DNA of 64,000 bases from JBFLXR01 sp040757065 (GTDB taxonomy: Bacteria; Pseudomonadota; Gammaproteobacteria; Burkholderiales; Gallionellaceae). The position numbers were made by a program, and so were the translations under genes. The notes below the pieces were generated by a model. It was not told the origin of the DNA and did no database searches. It worked only from the letters and a program-made list of their open reading frames with translations. This document shows, in pieces, positions 43,787-52,990 of this stretch; within the stretch, counting starts at the first letter, position 1; each line of letters opens with the position of its first letter. The stretch covers positions 1-64,000 of the forward strand of contig JBFLXR010000013.1 in the NCBI GenBank assembly GCA_040757065.1, in the 5' to 3' direction.

Positions 43787-44543
43787 AAAAGCCGCTTTGG
43801 AGCAGCTCGATGGTCAGCGCTCGGAAATCGTTTGCGCCCGGGCTGTGCGGCGCATAGGTATAGACATCCTTACCGTACATAGGGCTGCTGGCTAAGGCAA
43901 CGCTTTCGCCGATGCGGGAGGCGCAGAGCTGTTCGCCGTATTGATTTTTCAGTTTATCGAAAATTTCAAAAGAAAGTTTACGTCGCGAATCGAAGCGGGT
44001 GACAACCACACGCCGTTCGAACTTGCGCTTCAGTTTGTTTTCCAGCACGTTCAGCGCTGCATCGATCCGGTGCACGCCTTGCAGCGAAAGAAAATCCGCC
44101 GCTACGGGAATCAGCACGCGGTCGGCAGCCAGTAACGCGTTCAATGTCAGCACGCCCAGCATCGGGCAGCAGTCGATTAATACTGGCGCTCCGGTCAACG
44201 CTAATTCTTGTTGCAAACCGCCTTTCAGCCTTAATGCAGCCTTCGGATCATTGCCGAACATGGCATCGATTTTGGATAGTGTCAGCGAGGCTGGAATGAT
44301 TTGCCAGCCGGCTGGGGTGTCCTGTAGTAGTCGATCCAGCGGTTTGTCTTGCAAAAAAAACGACGATACGCAGCTTTCATATGGTATTTCTGGGATGCCG
44401 CTCGATAATGTCAAATGCGACTGAGGATCGAGGTCGATGCCGATCGGGTGAAGGTCGGCGCGGGCCAGTCCTGCGGTAAGGTTGAATGTGGTCGTCGTTT
44501 TACCGACGCCGCCTTTCTGGTTGAATACGGCGACTACCGCCAT
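43776..44543 (-). CDS. ParA/MinD-type ATPase (orphan)
   Basis: A 255-residue deviant-Walker ATPase. Walker A' reads FNQKGGVGKTTTTFNLTAGLA, the A' box is GIDLDPQSHLTLSSG and the Walker B region is VLIDCCPMLGVLTLNALLAADRVLIPV. ATG 44543 follows AGGGA. No ParB or parS is seen nearby. ParA-like proteins also place chemoreceptor arrays and other cargo, and two chemoreceptor genes lie just upstream, so a positioning role for those is possible but unproven. Confidence 0.85.
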   Translation of the reverse strand: MAVVAVFNQKGGVGKTTTTFNLTAGLARADLHPIGIDLDPQSHLTLSSGIPEIPYESCVSSFFLQDKPLDRLLQDTPAGWQIIPASLTLSKIDAMFGNDPKAALRLKGGLQQELALTGAPVLIDCCPMLGVLTLNALLAADRVLIPVAADFLSLQGVHRIDAALNVLENKLKRKFERRVVVTRFDSRRKLSFEIFDKLKNQYGEQLCASRIGESVALASSPMYGKDVYTYAPHSPGANDFRALTIELLQSGFFSN

Positions 44544-44713
44544 CTGCAAATTCCCTGTACTTAGATTGTTTGTGGAATATCAAGTAAAACAAGGTATTAC
44601 TATGCGCTCTGAATGTAAGTTCGGCGTGCGGGTCAACATGCTGCCGAAGTGCGCATTATGCTATGAAAACGCGAGAAGTTAAACTGATTTGATGTTGGTG
44701 AAAGAGAACAATT

Positions 44714-44745
44714 ACAAAAGCAGTGCTCCGGTAATGGAGCACTGC
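44714..44745 (-). terminator. Terminator of chemoreceptor gene 1
   Basis: GCAGTGCTCC and GGAGCACTGC form a perfect 10-bp stem around a 6-base loop. On the minus strand it is followed by TTTTGTAATTG. It lies about 30 bases after the receptor stop. Confidence 0.82.
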
Positions 44746-44776
44746 CATGTAAAGCTATGCAAGCCGGCCCGCGGTA

Positions 44777-46822
44777 TTAAATTTTGAAATGGCGTACGGA
44801 TTGTTCGAGTGTTTGAGAGAGTTGCTCCAGTTTGTCGGCGACGACCGTAACTTCTTGCACGGCAGTGCTGTTGGCTTCGGACATTTGCGCTACACGTTCG
44901 ACATTGGCGGCGATGTTGCGACTGCTTTGGCTTTGTTCGCTAATGGAAGAGGAGATGTCTTCCACGCCGTGCAGCACCTGCGTTGCACCGTCGTTGATTT
45001 CGACAATGGATACGCCGGCATTGGCTGCGAGCGATGAACCGTTGGTGACGGCTTCGACCGTAGCATGCATTTCATTAACTGCGGCGAAGGTGCCGTTGCG
45101 GATTTCTTCGACCATTTCGGAAATCTCATGGGCCGATTTGCCGGTTTTTTCGGCCAGTTTGCGTACCTCGTCGGCGACGACCGCGAATCCCCGGCCTTGT
45201 TCGCCTGCGCGGGCGGCCTCAATTGCGGCATTCAGCGCGAGCAGATTGGTTTGATCGGAAATTTCTTTAATAGCCGTTACAATGTATTGGATTTGATTGG
45301 ATTTTTCACCGAGTTGCTGGATGGTCTGGGAAACATTCTCGACCGCGCTGGAAATGCTCGCCATATCGGTCACCACTTGCTGCACGATTTGCGCTCCATC
45401 GGCGGCCAGTGTTTTTGATTTTTCCGAAATGCGGCTGACTTCGGCAGCATTGGCGGCGACCTGATCGATACTGACGGTCATTTCCTCAACCGCCGCTGCC
45501 ATGCTGTTGGCGGAGTCTGACTGTACTTGCGAGCTACGCGATACGTGCTGCATGGTTTCGGAGAGTTGTTTAGAGCGGCTTTCAATGTCGTCCGATACCG
45601 ATTTGATCTGGTCAATGATCGAACCTAGCAAAATTTTTGCAGACTGCACGGCGCAAAGCACATCTCCCATCTCGTCCTTGCCGGCGATATTCGCCATCCC
45701 GCTCATGTCGCCGTTCACCAACTCATTTAAGTGGGATTTGATTTCCTCGACCGGCGCGGCGACAAAACGACGCACGGCCCAAGCAATAAAGAAATACAAG
45801 AACAGTTGTAGCACGATTTGACCGGCCGCCATCTTAATCAGCAATGCGTGGTAATCGCTATAGTCGTTTGTCAGGTCTATTCGAATATTGGAAGCACCGA
45901 GTACAGTACCTTCAGTGCCTGAATGACAAGCCAGGCAGTTGGTGCCGTGATAATTGTTGCTCCCGATTATGGGGCTGACCAAATGCAGTACGGGCTTGTC
46001 GTTTTGCCATTCGATCGCATGGTAAGCCTTGCCGCTGGCAATGACTTCACGTTCGATATCTTCGCTGATCTGCTCGTTTGGCAGTCCGGGGCCGTACTGT
46101 TTGACGACAGATCCCTCACGCACCAGTTTCAGACCGATAATATTGCCTGAGCTCGCGATCTTGTCGATCATCAGTTTGCGCATGCCGGCATCGCCTATTT
46201 GACCGGTTACCATCAGCATGTTGGCGCTATCGACGACCTCGTTGGCTGTGCCGCTCGCACGTTGCAATGCTGCTTGCTCCATTTGACGCTCGATCTGGTT
46301 CGAGATGGAGAGGGTGGCGATCAGCAGTAAAACCAAAATAACCGGCTGGATAGACAGTTGCAGTTTAGTTTGCAGCGGACGGTCTCGGAACCAGTCGCCA
46401 AGTGAGCGGCGTTTGTCGGGCGATCCGGAGCGGTATAAAGCTTCGGTTTGTACGATTTCATTACGGCTGGGTTTCTTCCGTAAAGAAAGGTACCCCAGTA
46501 CTTGCCCCCGCTCAATAATTGGCGAAACAGTCGCCAGTACCCAGTAATGGTCGCCGTTTTTGGAGCGGTTTTTTACCAGACCGCGCCAAGGGCGGCCGTT
46601 TTGTACGGTTTTCCAGAGATCGGCAAATGCCCAGCTAGGCATGTCGGGGTGCCGGACAATATTGTGGCTGCTGCCGACCAGCTCTTCGTGGGAAAAACCG
46701 CTGATTCTTATAAATGTTTCGTTAGCGTAAGTAATGATGCCTTTCGGATCAGTACGTGTAATCAATACCTCGTCTTCTTGATAGTCGATTTCTTTTTGCG
46801 TGACTGGAAGATTCTTCTTCAT
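44777..46822 (-). CDS. PAS-containing methyl-accepting chemotaxis protein with periplasmic c-type haem site
   Basis: A 681-residue chemoreceptor. The N-terminal cytoplasmic PAS domain (about 20-115) has Aer-like sequence (DPKGIITYANETFIRISGFS). Transmembrane helix 1 is near 158-176. A periplasmic domain then carries the motif CLACH at residues 296-300, for covalent haem. Helix 2 is near 335-355, followed by a HAMP-like linker and the signalling hairpin with tip EISDQTNLLALNAAIEAARAGEQGRGFAVVADEVRKLAEK. It can sense redox, oxygen or NO both outside (haem) and inside (PAS). Haem attachment would need the ccm operon present in this window. A paralogue lies just upstream. Confidence 0.93.
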   Translation of the reverse strand: MKKNLPVTQKEIDYQEDEVLITRTDPKGIITYANETFIRISGFSHEELVGSSHNIVRHPDMPSWAFADLWKTVQNGRPWRGLVKNRSKNGDHYWVLATVSPIIERGQVLGYLSLRKKPSRNEIVQTEALYRSGSPDKRRSLGDWFRDRPLQTKLQLSIQPVILVLLLIATLSISNQIERQMEQAALQRASGTANEVVDSANMLMVTGQIGDAGMRKLMIDKIASSGNIIGLKLVREGSVVKQYGPGLPNEQISEDIEREVIASGKAYHAIEWQNDKPVLHLVSPIIGSNNYHGTNCLACHSGTEGTVLGASNIRIDLTNDYSDYHALLIKMAAGQIVLQLFLYFFIAWAVRRFVAAPVEEIKSHLNELVNGDMSGMANIAGKDEMGDVLCAVQSAKILLGSIIDQIKSVSDDIESRSKQLSETMQHVSRSSQVQSDSANSMAAAVEEMTVSIDQVAANAAEVSRISEKSKTLAADGAQIVQQVVTDMASISSAVENVSQTIQQLGEKSNQIQYIVTAIKEISDQTNLLALNAAIEAARAGEQGRGFAVVADEVRKLAEKTGKSAHEISEMVEEIRNGTFAAVNEMHATVEAVTNGSSLAANAGVSIVEINDGATQVLHGVEDISSSISEQSQSSRNIAANVERVAQMSEANSTAVQEVTVVADKLEQLSQTLEQSVRHFKI

Positions 46823-47010
46823 GGCTCCTCACCCACTGTTATAAATATGTTCGACACCATGCGGTTTACACCTTGGGATCCCCGATATATTCATATCGGC
46901 GTAGTCTGACAGAACCTTAGCAGGTTTACTTAGCTACGGGAATAGGCAGGGCTGGGCTGTGCGGTTTCGCGCGCAGAGCAGGCCAATGCTCGGCTGCGAA
47001 AATAGTGAGG

Positions 47011-47060
47011 AGCGCCATCCGGGTATGTGAATGCAGACACGAGGCGAGTCGGATGGCGCT
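47011..47060. repeat. Inverted repeat with 28-base loop, terminator-like
   Basis: AGCGCCATCCG (47011-47021) and CGGATGGCGCT (47050-47060) are perfect complements. It lies 23 bases after the stop of receptor 2 on the minus strand. The T-tract after it (TATTTT on the minus strand) is weak and the loop is large. Confidence 0.45.
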
Positions 47061-47083
47061 CAGGAATTAAGCTGCGACAGGGC

Positions 47084-48699
47084 TTAAATTTTAAATTGTT
47101 TTATGGATTGCTCCAGGGTGCGGGAAAGCTGCTCCAGTTTGCCGACTACCGAAGAGACTTCTTGCACAGCAGCGCTGTTGGCTTCGGACATTTGCGCTAC
47201 CCGTTCGACATTGGCGGCAATGTTGCGGCTACTTTGGCTTTGTTCGCTGATGGAAGCTGAGATGTCTTCCACGCCGTGCAGCACCTGCGTTGCGCCGTCG
47301 TTGATTTCAATAATAGCGACCCCGGCATTTTCCGCCAAAGTCGAACCGTTGGTAACTGCGCTCACAGTGGCATGCATCTCATCTACGGCAGCCTGTGTAC
47401 CATTTCGGATTTCATCAACCATTTCGGAAATCTCATGGGCCGATTTGCCGGTTTTTCAGCCAGTTTGCGCACTTCGTCGGCGACGACCGCGAATCCCCGG
47501 CCTTGTTCGCCTGCGCGGGCGGCCTCGATCGCCGCATTCAGCGCGAGCAGATTGGTTTGATCGGAAATTTCTTTAATAGCCGTTACAATGTACTGGATTT
47601 GATTGGATTTTTCGCCGAGTTGCTGGATAGTCTGCGAAACATTCTCGACTGCGCCGGAAATACTCGCCATATCGGTCACCACTTGCTGCACGATCTGCGC
47701 TCCGTCGGCGGCCAGTGTTTTTGATTTTTCCGAAATGCGGCTGACTTCGCCCGCATTGGCGGCGACCTGATCGATACTGACGGTCATTTCCTCAACTGCC
47801 GCAGCCATGCTGCTGGCGGAGTCGGACTGTACTTGCGAACTGTTCGAGACATGCTGCACAGTGCCAGTCAATTGTTTTGAGCGTTGCTCGATGTCGTTCG
47901 ATACCGATTTAATCTGGTCGATAATCGAACCGAGCAAAATTTTTGCCGATTGCACTGCACCTAAAACCTCGCCCATTTCATCCTTGCCGGAAATGTCGAC
48001 CATCCCGCTCATATCGCCGTTGACCAGCGCACTGAGGTGGGATTTGATTTCCTGAACCGGCTGCGCGACGAAACGTTTTACCGACCAACCGATTAGGAAG
48101 AACAGAAGAAGTTGTAACGCGATTAGCCCGGCGACTACAGGCAGGGTGATTTGTTCAATGGGTTTGTCGGTTTGGTGCATCATCCAGAATGCGCCGATAG
48201 CGAGCAAAACGAAGGTAATAGGTTGGATGCAGAGACGTAGTTTATTTTGTAGAGATAAATTCTTGCACCATCCGGCGAATGTACGGTTTCCGCTCGGTGC
48301 TTCGGATGTGTACAGAGCTTCTGCAGCTGCGATTTCGGCGCGGCTCGGTTTTTTACGCAGCGAGAGGTAGCCCAGCACTTCGCCGCGGTCGACAATTGGC
48401 GAAACCGTGGCGCGCACCCAATAATGGTCGCCGCTCTTGGCGCGGTTCTTTACGATCCCGCGCCAGGGTTGCCCGCTTTTTACGGTTTGCCAGAGGTCGG
48501 CAAATGCCCAGGGTGGCATGTCCGGGTGTCGAACCATATTATGGTTATGGCCGATTAGCTCTTCCTCGCTGAAACCGCTGATGCGAATAAAGGCTTCATT
48601 TGCGTAAGTAATGATCCCTTTCGGGTCGGTGCGCGTAATGAATACCTCGTTTTCGTCGTAATGGATCTCCTTCTGCGTGACGGGCAGATTTCTCTTCAT
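47084..48699 (-). pseudogene. PAS-methyl-accepting chemotaxis protein, frameshifted paralogue
   Basis: This is a paralogue of the neighbouring receptor. It has the same PAS start (MKRNLPVTQKEIHYDENEVF), but the periplasmic haem domain is missing, leaving two closely spaced transmembrane helices like Aer. The signalling domain is intact in sequence but broken at the hairpin tip. In VRKLAEK the run GAAAAAACC of receptor 1 is GAAAAACC here (T5 at 47452-47456 on the plus strand, T6 at the equivalent site of receptor 1). The frame then changes and the protein ends in unrelated residues, while the rest (VDEIRNGTQAAVDEMHATV to IKQFKI) continues in another frame. Repaired length would be about 537 residues. 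It may be a true one-base deletion or a read error. Confidence 0.85.
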
Positions 48700-48965
48700 G
48701 GTTGGGCTCTCCTCGGTTGAGTGGTTTTATAGTTATCTGACACAGCATTTTTTGTGCCAGTTTTGCCCTTTTTTCTGCTTGCCGTCATTAGTTTGTAAAA
48801 CATTAGCATGTTTATCGAGTGATGTGAATAGCTCTATGGTGTTGTGTTTTCTGAATTTTTAGGCGGATATTCGATCATGGGTGTATTGGAGGAGAGCGGT
48901 TTTGGCGAAAAGTAAGTGCATTCGAATATACTACTCAAAGTTTGCGTGGATGTGACAGAGGTGCC

Positions 48966-49943
48966 GTGGATACAAGCATGAATGACAATGCCGGTATTGA
49001 CCGGTGCGAAACGGAAATAACAGCAGCAGGGCGGGTATTGGTCACTGGCGGTGCGGGGTTTATCGGCTCGCATGTGGTTGAAGCGTTGCTAAAGGTAGGG
49101 ATGCGCGTAACTGTATTGGACGATTTCAGTACTGGGCTTAGGGAGAATTTGCCAGCCCCGTCAGAAGCGTTGCGTGTGGTGCAGGGGGCGATACTCGACC
49201 GCGTGGCGTTGTCGCGTGCGCTGGACGAAGTGGTGGCGGTGATTCATTTGGCTGCGGTGGCGTCGGTGCGGCGTTCTTTCGAAGACCGCCCGGGGACGCA
49301 CAAAATCAACTATGCCGGTTCGGAGCTGTTGCTCGACGCCTGCAGCGAAGCAGGAGTTCGCCGGGTGTTGTACGCCTCGTCCGCTGCGGTATACGGCGAT
49401 TATGCCTGCGCAGTGTCGGAAAAAATACCGCCTCGCCCCCTGTCGCCGTATGCGGAAGATAAATTGGCGGTCGAGCGCTTGCTCGATCAGCGCAGTCAAA
49501 ATGGCGGGGCGGCATTTACCGCTTTTCGTTTTTTTAATGTCTACGGACCGCGTCAAAATCCCGCATCAGATTATGCCGGGGTGATCGAGTTGTTTCTTCG
49601 GCAGGTCAGGCGGGACGAGCCATTGACGATTTTCGGCGATGGGCTGCAAACCCGCGATTTCGTTTATGTCTCCGACGTGGCTGGAATCGTTGTGGATAGT
49701 CTGTTACGTGGATGGGGTATTGGTAGCATAGTCAATGTCGGACGTGGGAGCGGCATCAGTTTGCTTGAATTGGTGAATGCTATTGAGTGCGCAACGCGGA
49801 AAAGGGCCGAAATTCATCGTGCGGCGGCTAGAGTCGGAGATATTTGCTACTCCGTCTCGGACGTGGCATTGCTGTACCGCTTGTCCGGCATGCGTGCCGA
49901 AACAGATTTGGCTGCCGGTCTGCGCATGATGTTGCGAGAGTGA
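48966..49943 (+). CDS. NAD-dependent nucleotide-sugar epimerase/dehydratase
   Basis: A protein of about 325 residues from GTG 48966 (CAGAGG upstream; ATG 48978 also possible). The extended short-chain dehydrogenase fold has NAD motif VTGGAGFIGSHVVEAL and catalytic Ser in YASSAAVYGD with Tyr-x3-Lys in SPYAEDK. It also has FRFFNVYGPRQNP, typical of UDP-glucose 4-epimerase-like enzymes. It lies upstream of glycogen phosphorylase, 161 bases apart, and may feed surface polysaccharide or glycan metabolism. Substrate unknown. Confidence 0.88.
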   Translation: MDTSMNDNAGIDRCETEITAAGRVLVTGGAGFIGSHVVEALLKVGMRVTVLDDFSTGLRENLPAPSEALRVVQGAILDRVALSRALDEVVAVIHLAAVASVRRSFEDRPGTHKINYAGSELLLDACSEAGVRRVLYASSAAVYGDYACAVSEKIPPRPLSPYAEDKLAVERLLDQRSQNGGAAFTAFRFFNVYGPRQNPASDYAGVIELFLRQVRRDEPLTIFGDGLQTRDFVYVSDVAGIVVDSLLRGWGIGSIVNVGRGSGISLLELVNAIECATRKRAEIHRAAARVGDICYSVSDVALLYRLSGMRAETDLAAGLRMMLRE

Positions 49944-50104
49944 GAGGCTGGATTGAGGGCGTACGAGGAAAGCGTACTGGCATCGTTTTTGCTGCGTACA
50001 ATATGAAACATTGAGGGAGTAAAATCTGTTTGGTATTCGCGACTGTCGATTGCGCAGGGATCCGAATCTCGGAAAAAGAATGAATTGCTGTTAACGAGGA
50101 GAGT

Positions 50105-52603
50105 ATGGATAACACATTGAATGCAGGAAATAAAATAGCGGAGATCAGCGATTTGCCGCGCCTAAAAATGGATGCAGATAGCGTGGTGGACGATTTCCGT
50201 CGCTATTTCAGCCATACGATGGGGCGCGATGAAATCAGTCTGGCGCAATATCAAATGTATGCGTCGCTGGTGCTTTCGTTGCGCGACCGGCTGGTTGAGC
50301 GTTGGAAAGATACCCGTCGTGCTTACCGCAAGGCGAATTGCAAGCGGGTGTACTATTTGTCGCTCGAATTCCTAATGGGGCGCGCGTTGGGCAATGCGCT
50401 GTTAAACCTCGAAGTCGATCCGAAAACAGGCGAGGCATTGCGCGCCTTGGGCGTCGGAATGGAAGCACTGGCCGAACAGGAACACGACGCCGGTTTGGGT
50501 AACGGCGGTCTGGGGCGTCTGGCAGCTTGTTTTCTCGACAGTTGCGCTACGTTGCAGTTGCCGGTAATGGGATACGGTATTCGATATGAGTACGGCATGT
50601 TCCGGCAGAAAGTCGAGGACGGTTATCAGGTCGAAGAGCCGGATCACTGGCTGCGCGACGGCAATCCGTGGGAAATCGAGCGTCAGGAGTTTGCTATCCG
50701 GATTAAATTCGGCGGCAGAACGGAATATTTGCGCGACGACTTGGGACGGTTAAAGGTGCGCTGGGTCGATACGCGCGACGTGATGGCGATTCCTTACGAT
50801 ATGCCGGTTCCGGGATACCGCAACGGAACGGTTAATACTTTGCGTTTGTGGCGCGCTGCGGCGACTGAGGAATTCGATCTTTCCGAATTCAATGCGGGCA
50901 GTTATACCGAGGCTGTGGCGTCGAAAAACGCGGCCGAGCACATTACGATGGTGCTGTACCCAAACGATGCCAGCGAAAACGGCAAAGAATTGCGCTTGCG
51001 TCAGCAATATTTCCTGGCCTCGGCCAGCCTGCAGGATGTACTGCGTCAATGGTGCAGCCTGCACGGCAACGATTTTTCGGAATTCGCTGACAAGAACGGT
51101 TTTCAACTGAACGATACACATCCAACCTGCGCTGTGCCGGAGCTGATGCGCTTGTTGATGGATGAGCACGGTTTGGGCTGGGATGAGGCTTGGCGGATTA
51201 CGTCGCGTTCGATGGCCTATACCAACCATACGCTGTTGCCGGAAGCACTGGAGCGCTGGTCGGTCAGCTTGTTCGGACGTCTGCTGCCGCGCTTGCTCGA
51301 AATTATTTACGAAATCAATGCTCGCTTCATGTCCGAGGTGGCGCGACATTATCCCGGAGATGTCGATCTGCAGCGCAGGTTATCGATCATCGAAGAGGGT
51401 GGGGAGCCGCAAGTGCGTATGGCTTATCTGGCTGTGGTGGCAAGCCACTCGGTCAACGGCGTAGCAGAGTTGCATTCGCGTTTGTTGCAGCAACATCTGT
51501 TTCACGATTTCTACGAAATGTGGCCGGAAAAATTCAATAATAAGACCAACGGGGTGACGCCGCGCCGCTGGCTGGCTTCCAGCAATCCGGCGCTGTCGGC
51601 GCTGATCGGCGGAAAAATCGGCGAAGCTTGGATTACCGATTTGTCGCAACTGTCCCGTTTGAAATCCTGTGCAGACGATGCTGCTTTCCGTCAGGCTTGG
51701 CACGATGTGAAGCATGCCAACAAAGTGCGTCTGGCAGCGTTGGTGCAACGCGACTGCGGGGTGACGTTCGATCCGGCGGCATTGTTCGATGTGCAGGTAA
51801 AACGCATACACGAATACAAGCGCCAGTTGCTGAACGTACTGCACGTGATTCATTTGTACGATCGCATCAAACGTGGTGATACGGCAGACTGGACGCCGCG
51901 TTGCGTGCTGATCGGCGGCAAGGCCGCACCGGGCTATATGATGGCGAAACGTATCATTAAGCTGGTAAATGCGGTGGCGAAGGCGGTGAATGAAGATCCG
52001 GCAACGCACGGTTTGCTGCGATTGGCCTTTTTGCCGGATTACCGGGTGACGGCGATGGAAATTATTTGTGCAGGGGCTGAGCTTTCCGAGCAAATTTCTA
52101 CTGCAGGTAAAGAGGCTTCGGGTACCGGCAACATGAAATTTATGATGAACGGTGCGCTGACGATCGGGACGCTGGACGGCGCGAATATCGAAATTCGGGA
52201 AGAGGCAGGAGAAGAGAACTTTTTCCTGTTCGGGCTGACGGCCGAAGAAGTCGAGGCGCGACGCGGGCATTACGATCCTGTTTCGATTATTAACGCGGAT
52301 AGCGATTTCAAACGGGTGATGGATTTGCTGCAAAGCGGGCACTTCAATCTGTTCGAACCCGGTATTTTCGATCCGATCATTCATTCGGTGACCAATCCGA
52401 ACGACCCGTGGATGACAGCGGCCGATTTTCGCAGTTATATCGATGCGCAACAGCGCGTATCGCAAGCCTACCGGGATCGTGAACATTGGTTACGGATGAG
52501 CATATTGAATACTGCCGGAAGCGGTAAGTTTTCCAGTGACCGTACCATACTCGATTACAACCGGGAAATTTGGCATTTGCCGCAGGTGCCACCGCAAATC
52601 TGA
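50105..52603 (+). CDS. glgP: Glycogen/alpha-glucan phosphorylase
   Basis: An 832-residue PLP-dependent enzyme releasing glucose 1-phosphate from glycogen or maltodextrins. Family blocks are YYLSLEFLMGRALGNAL, NGGLGRLAACFLDSCATL and KTNGVTPRRWL. The PLP-lysine motif is EASGTGNMKFMMNGALTIGTLDGANIEI (positions 52108-52191, Lys in GNMKF). ATG 50105 follows AACGAGGAGAGT. A strong terminator ends the gene. No other glg genes are in the window. Confidence 0.97.
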   Translation: MDNTLNAGNKIAEISDLPRLKMDADSVVDDFRRYFSHTMGRDEISLAQYQMYASLVLSLRDRLVERWKDTRRAYRKANCKRVYYLSLEFLMGRALGNALLNLEVDPKTGEALRALGVGMEALAEQEHDAGLGNGGLGRLAACFLDSCATLQLPVMGYGIRYEYGMFRQKVEDGYQVEEPDHWLRDGNPWEIERQEFAIRIKFGGRTEYLRDDLGRLKVRWVDTRDVMAIPYDMPVPGYRNGTVNTLRLWRAAATEEFDLSEFNAGSYTEAVASKNAAEHITMVLYPNDASENGKELRLRQQYFLASASLQDVLRQWCSLHGNDFSEFADKNGFQLNDTHPTCAVPELMRLLMDEHGLGWDEAWRITSRSMAYTNHTLLPEALERWSVSLFGRLLPRLLEIIYEINARFMSEVARHYPGDVDLQRRLSIIEEGGEPQVRMAYLAVVASHSVNGVAELHSRLLQQHLFHDFYEMWPEKFNNKTNGVTPRRWLASSNPALSALIGGKIGEAWITDLSQLSRLKSCADDAAFRQAWHDVKHANKVRLAALVQRDCGVTFDPAALFDVQVKRIHEYKRQLLNVLHVIHLYDRIKRGDTADWTPRCVLIGGKAAPGYMMAKRIIKLVNAVAKAVNEDPATHGLLRLAFLPDYRVTAMEIICAGAELSEQISTAGKEASGTGNMKFMMNGALTIGTLDGANIEIREEAGEENFFLFGLTAEEVEARRGHYDPVSIINADSDFKRVMDLLQSGHFNLFEPGIFDPIIHSVTNPNDPWMTAADFRSYIDAQQRVSQAYRDREHWLRMSILNTAGSGKFSSDRTILDYNREIWHLPQVPPQI

Positions 52604-52634
52604 TGCGCGTTGTCTAAATTGGGCACGTCCAGAG

Positions 52635-52669
52635 CGCCGATACCGTTCACCCGGTATCGGCTTTTTTTT
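52635..52669 (+). terminator. Terminator of glgP
   Basis: GCCGATACCG and CGGTATCGGC form a perfect 10-bp stem around TTCACC... and are followed by eight T. Confidence 0.93.
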
Positions 52670-52770
52670 GCACGGTTTCGGTGCCACGATGCACCGAAAT
52701 GCAGCGCGCGGGCAGATGTGCGGGTGTCGAGTCACTAGAGGCAGTGTTTCGAAACATTAGGTTGCATTTT

Positions 52771-52787
52771 TTGGCATGGTGCTTGCT
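52771..52787 (+). promoter_or_regulatory. Putative sigma-54 (-24/-12) promoter of the EAL gene
   Basis: TTGGCATGGTGCTTGCT matches the sigma-54 consensus TTGGCACGrNNNTTGCW at all but one defined base, with the invariant GG and GC ten bases apart. Transcription would start near 52800, leaving a leader of about 190 bases before the EAL gene. It predicts RpoN and an enhancer-binding protein; no such activator gene is in the window. Confidence 0.65.
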
Positions 52788-52824
52788 AAGTAGGGGCGAT
52801 AACTTGCGTTTAAGAATAAAGACA

Positions 52825-52980
52825 ATGACAGGTAATGATTCGCTGATGCCTGAGATGGCTGAAATAACGTCTCAGAAGATATTGCTTATATGCTCTGTGC
52901 GAGCGGCGTCTCTCTTCGGGGGTGAGCCGCTTCAACGACAGATGCAGCAAGTGTGCAATCCGAATCGTTTGATTCGGTAG
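52825..52980 (+). CDS. Possible 51-residue leader ORF
   Basis: An open frame from ATG 52825 to TAG 52980 (MTGNDSLMPEMAEITSQKI...LIR) lies between the sigma-54 promoter and the EAL gene and ends ten bases before it. The ribosome site is weak. It resembles no family I know. It could be a small protein or simply leader RNA. Apart from the promoter and the glgP terminator, the gap 52604-52990 holds nothing else. Confidence 0.25.
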   Translation: MTGNDSLMPEMAEITSQKILLICSVRAASLFGGEPLQRQMQQVCNPNRLIR

Positions 52981-52990
52981 CGGATGACCG

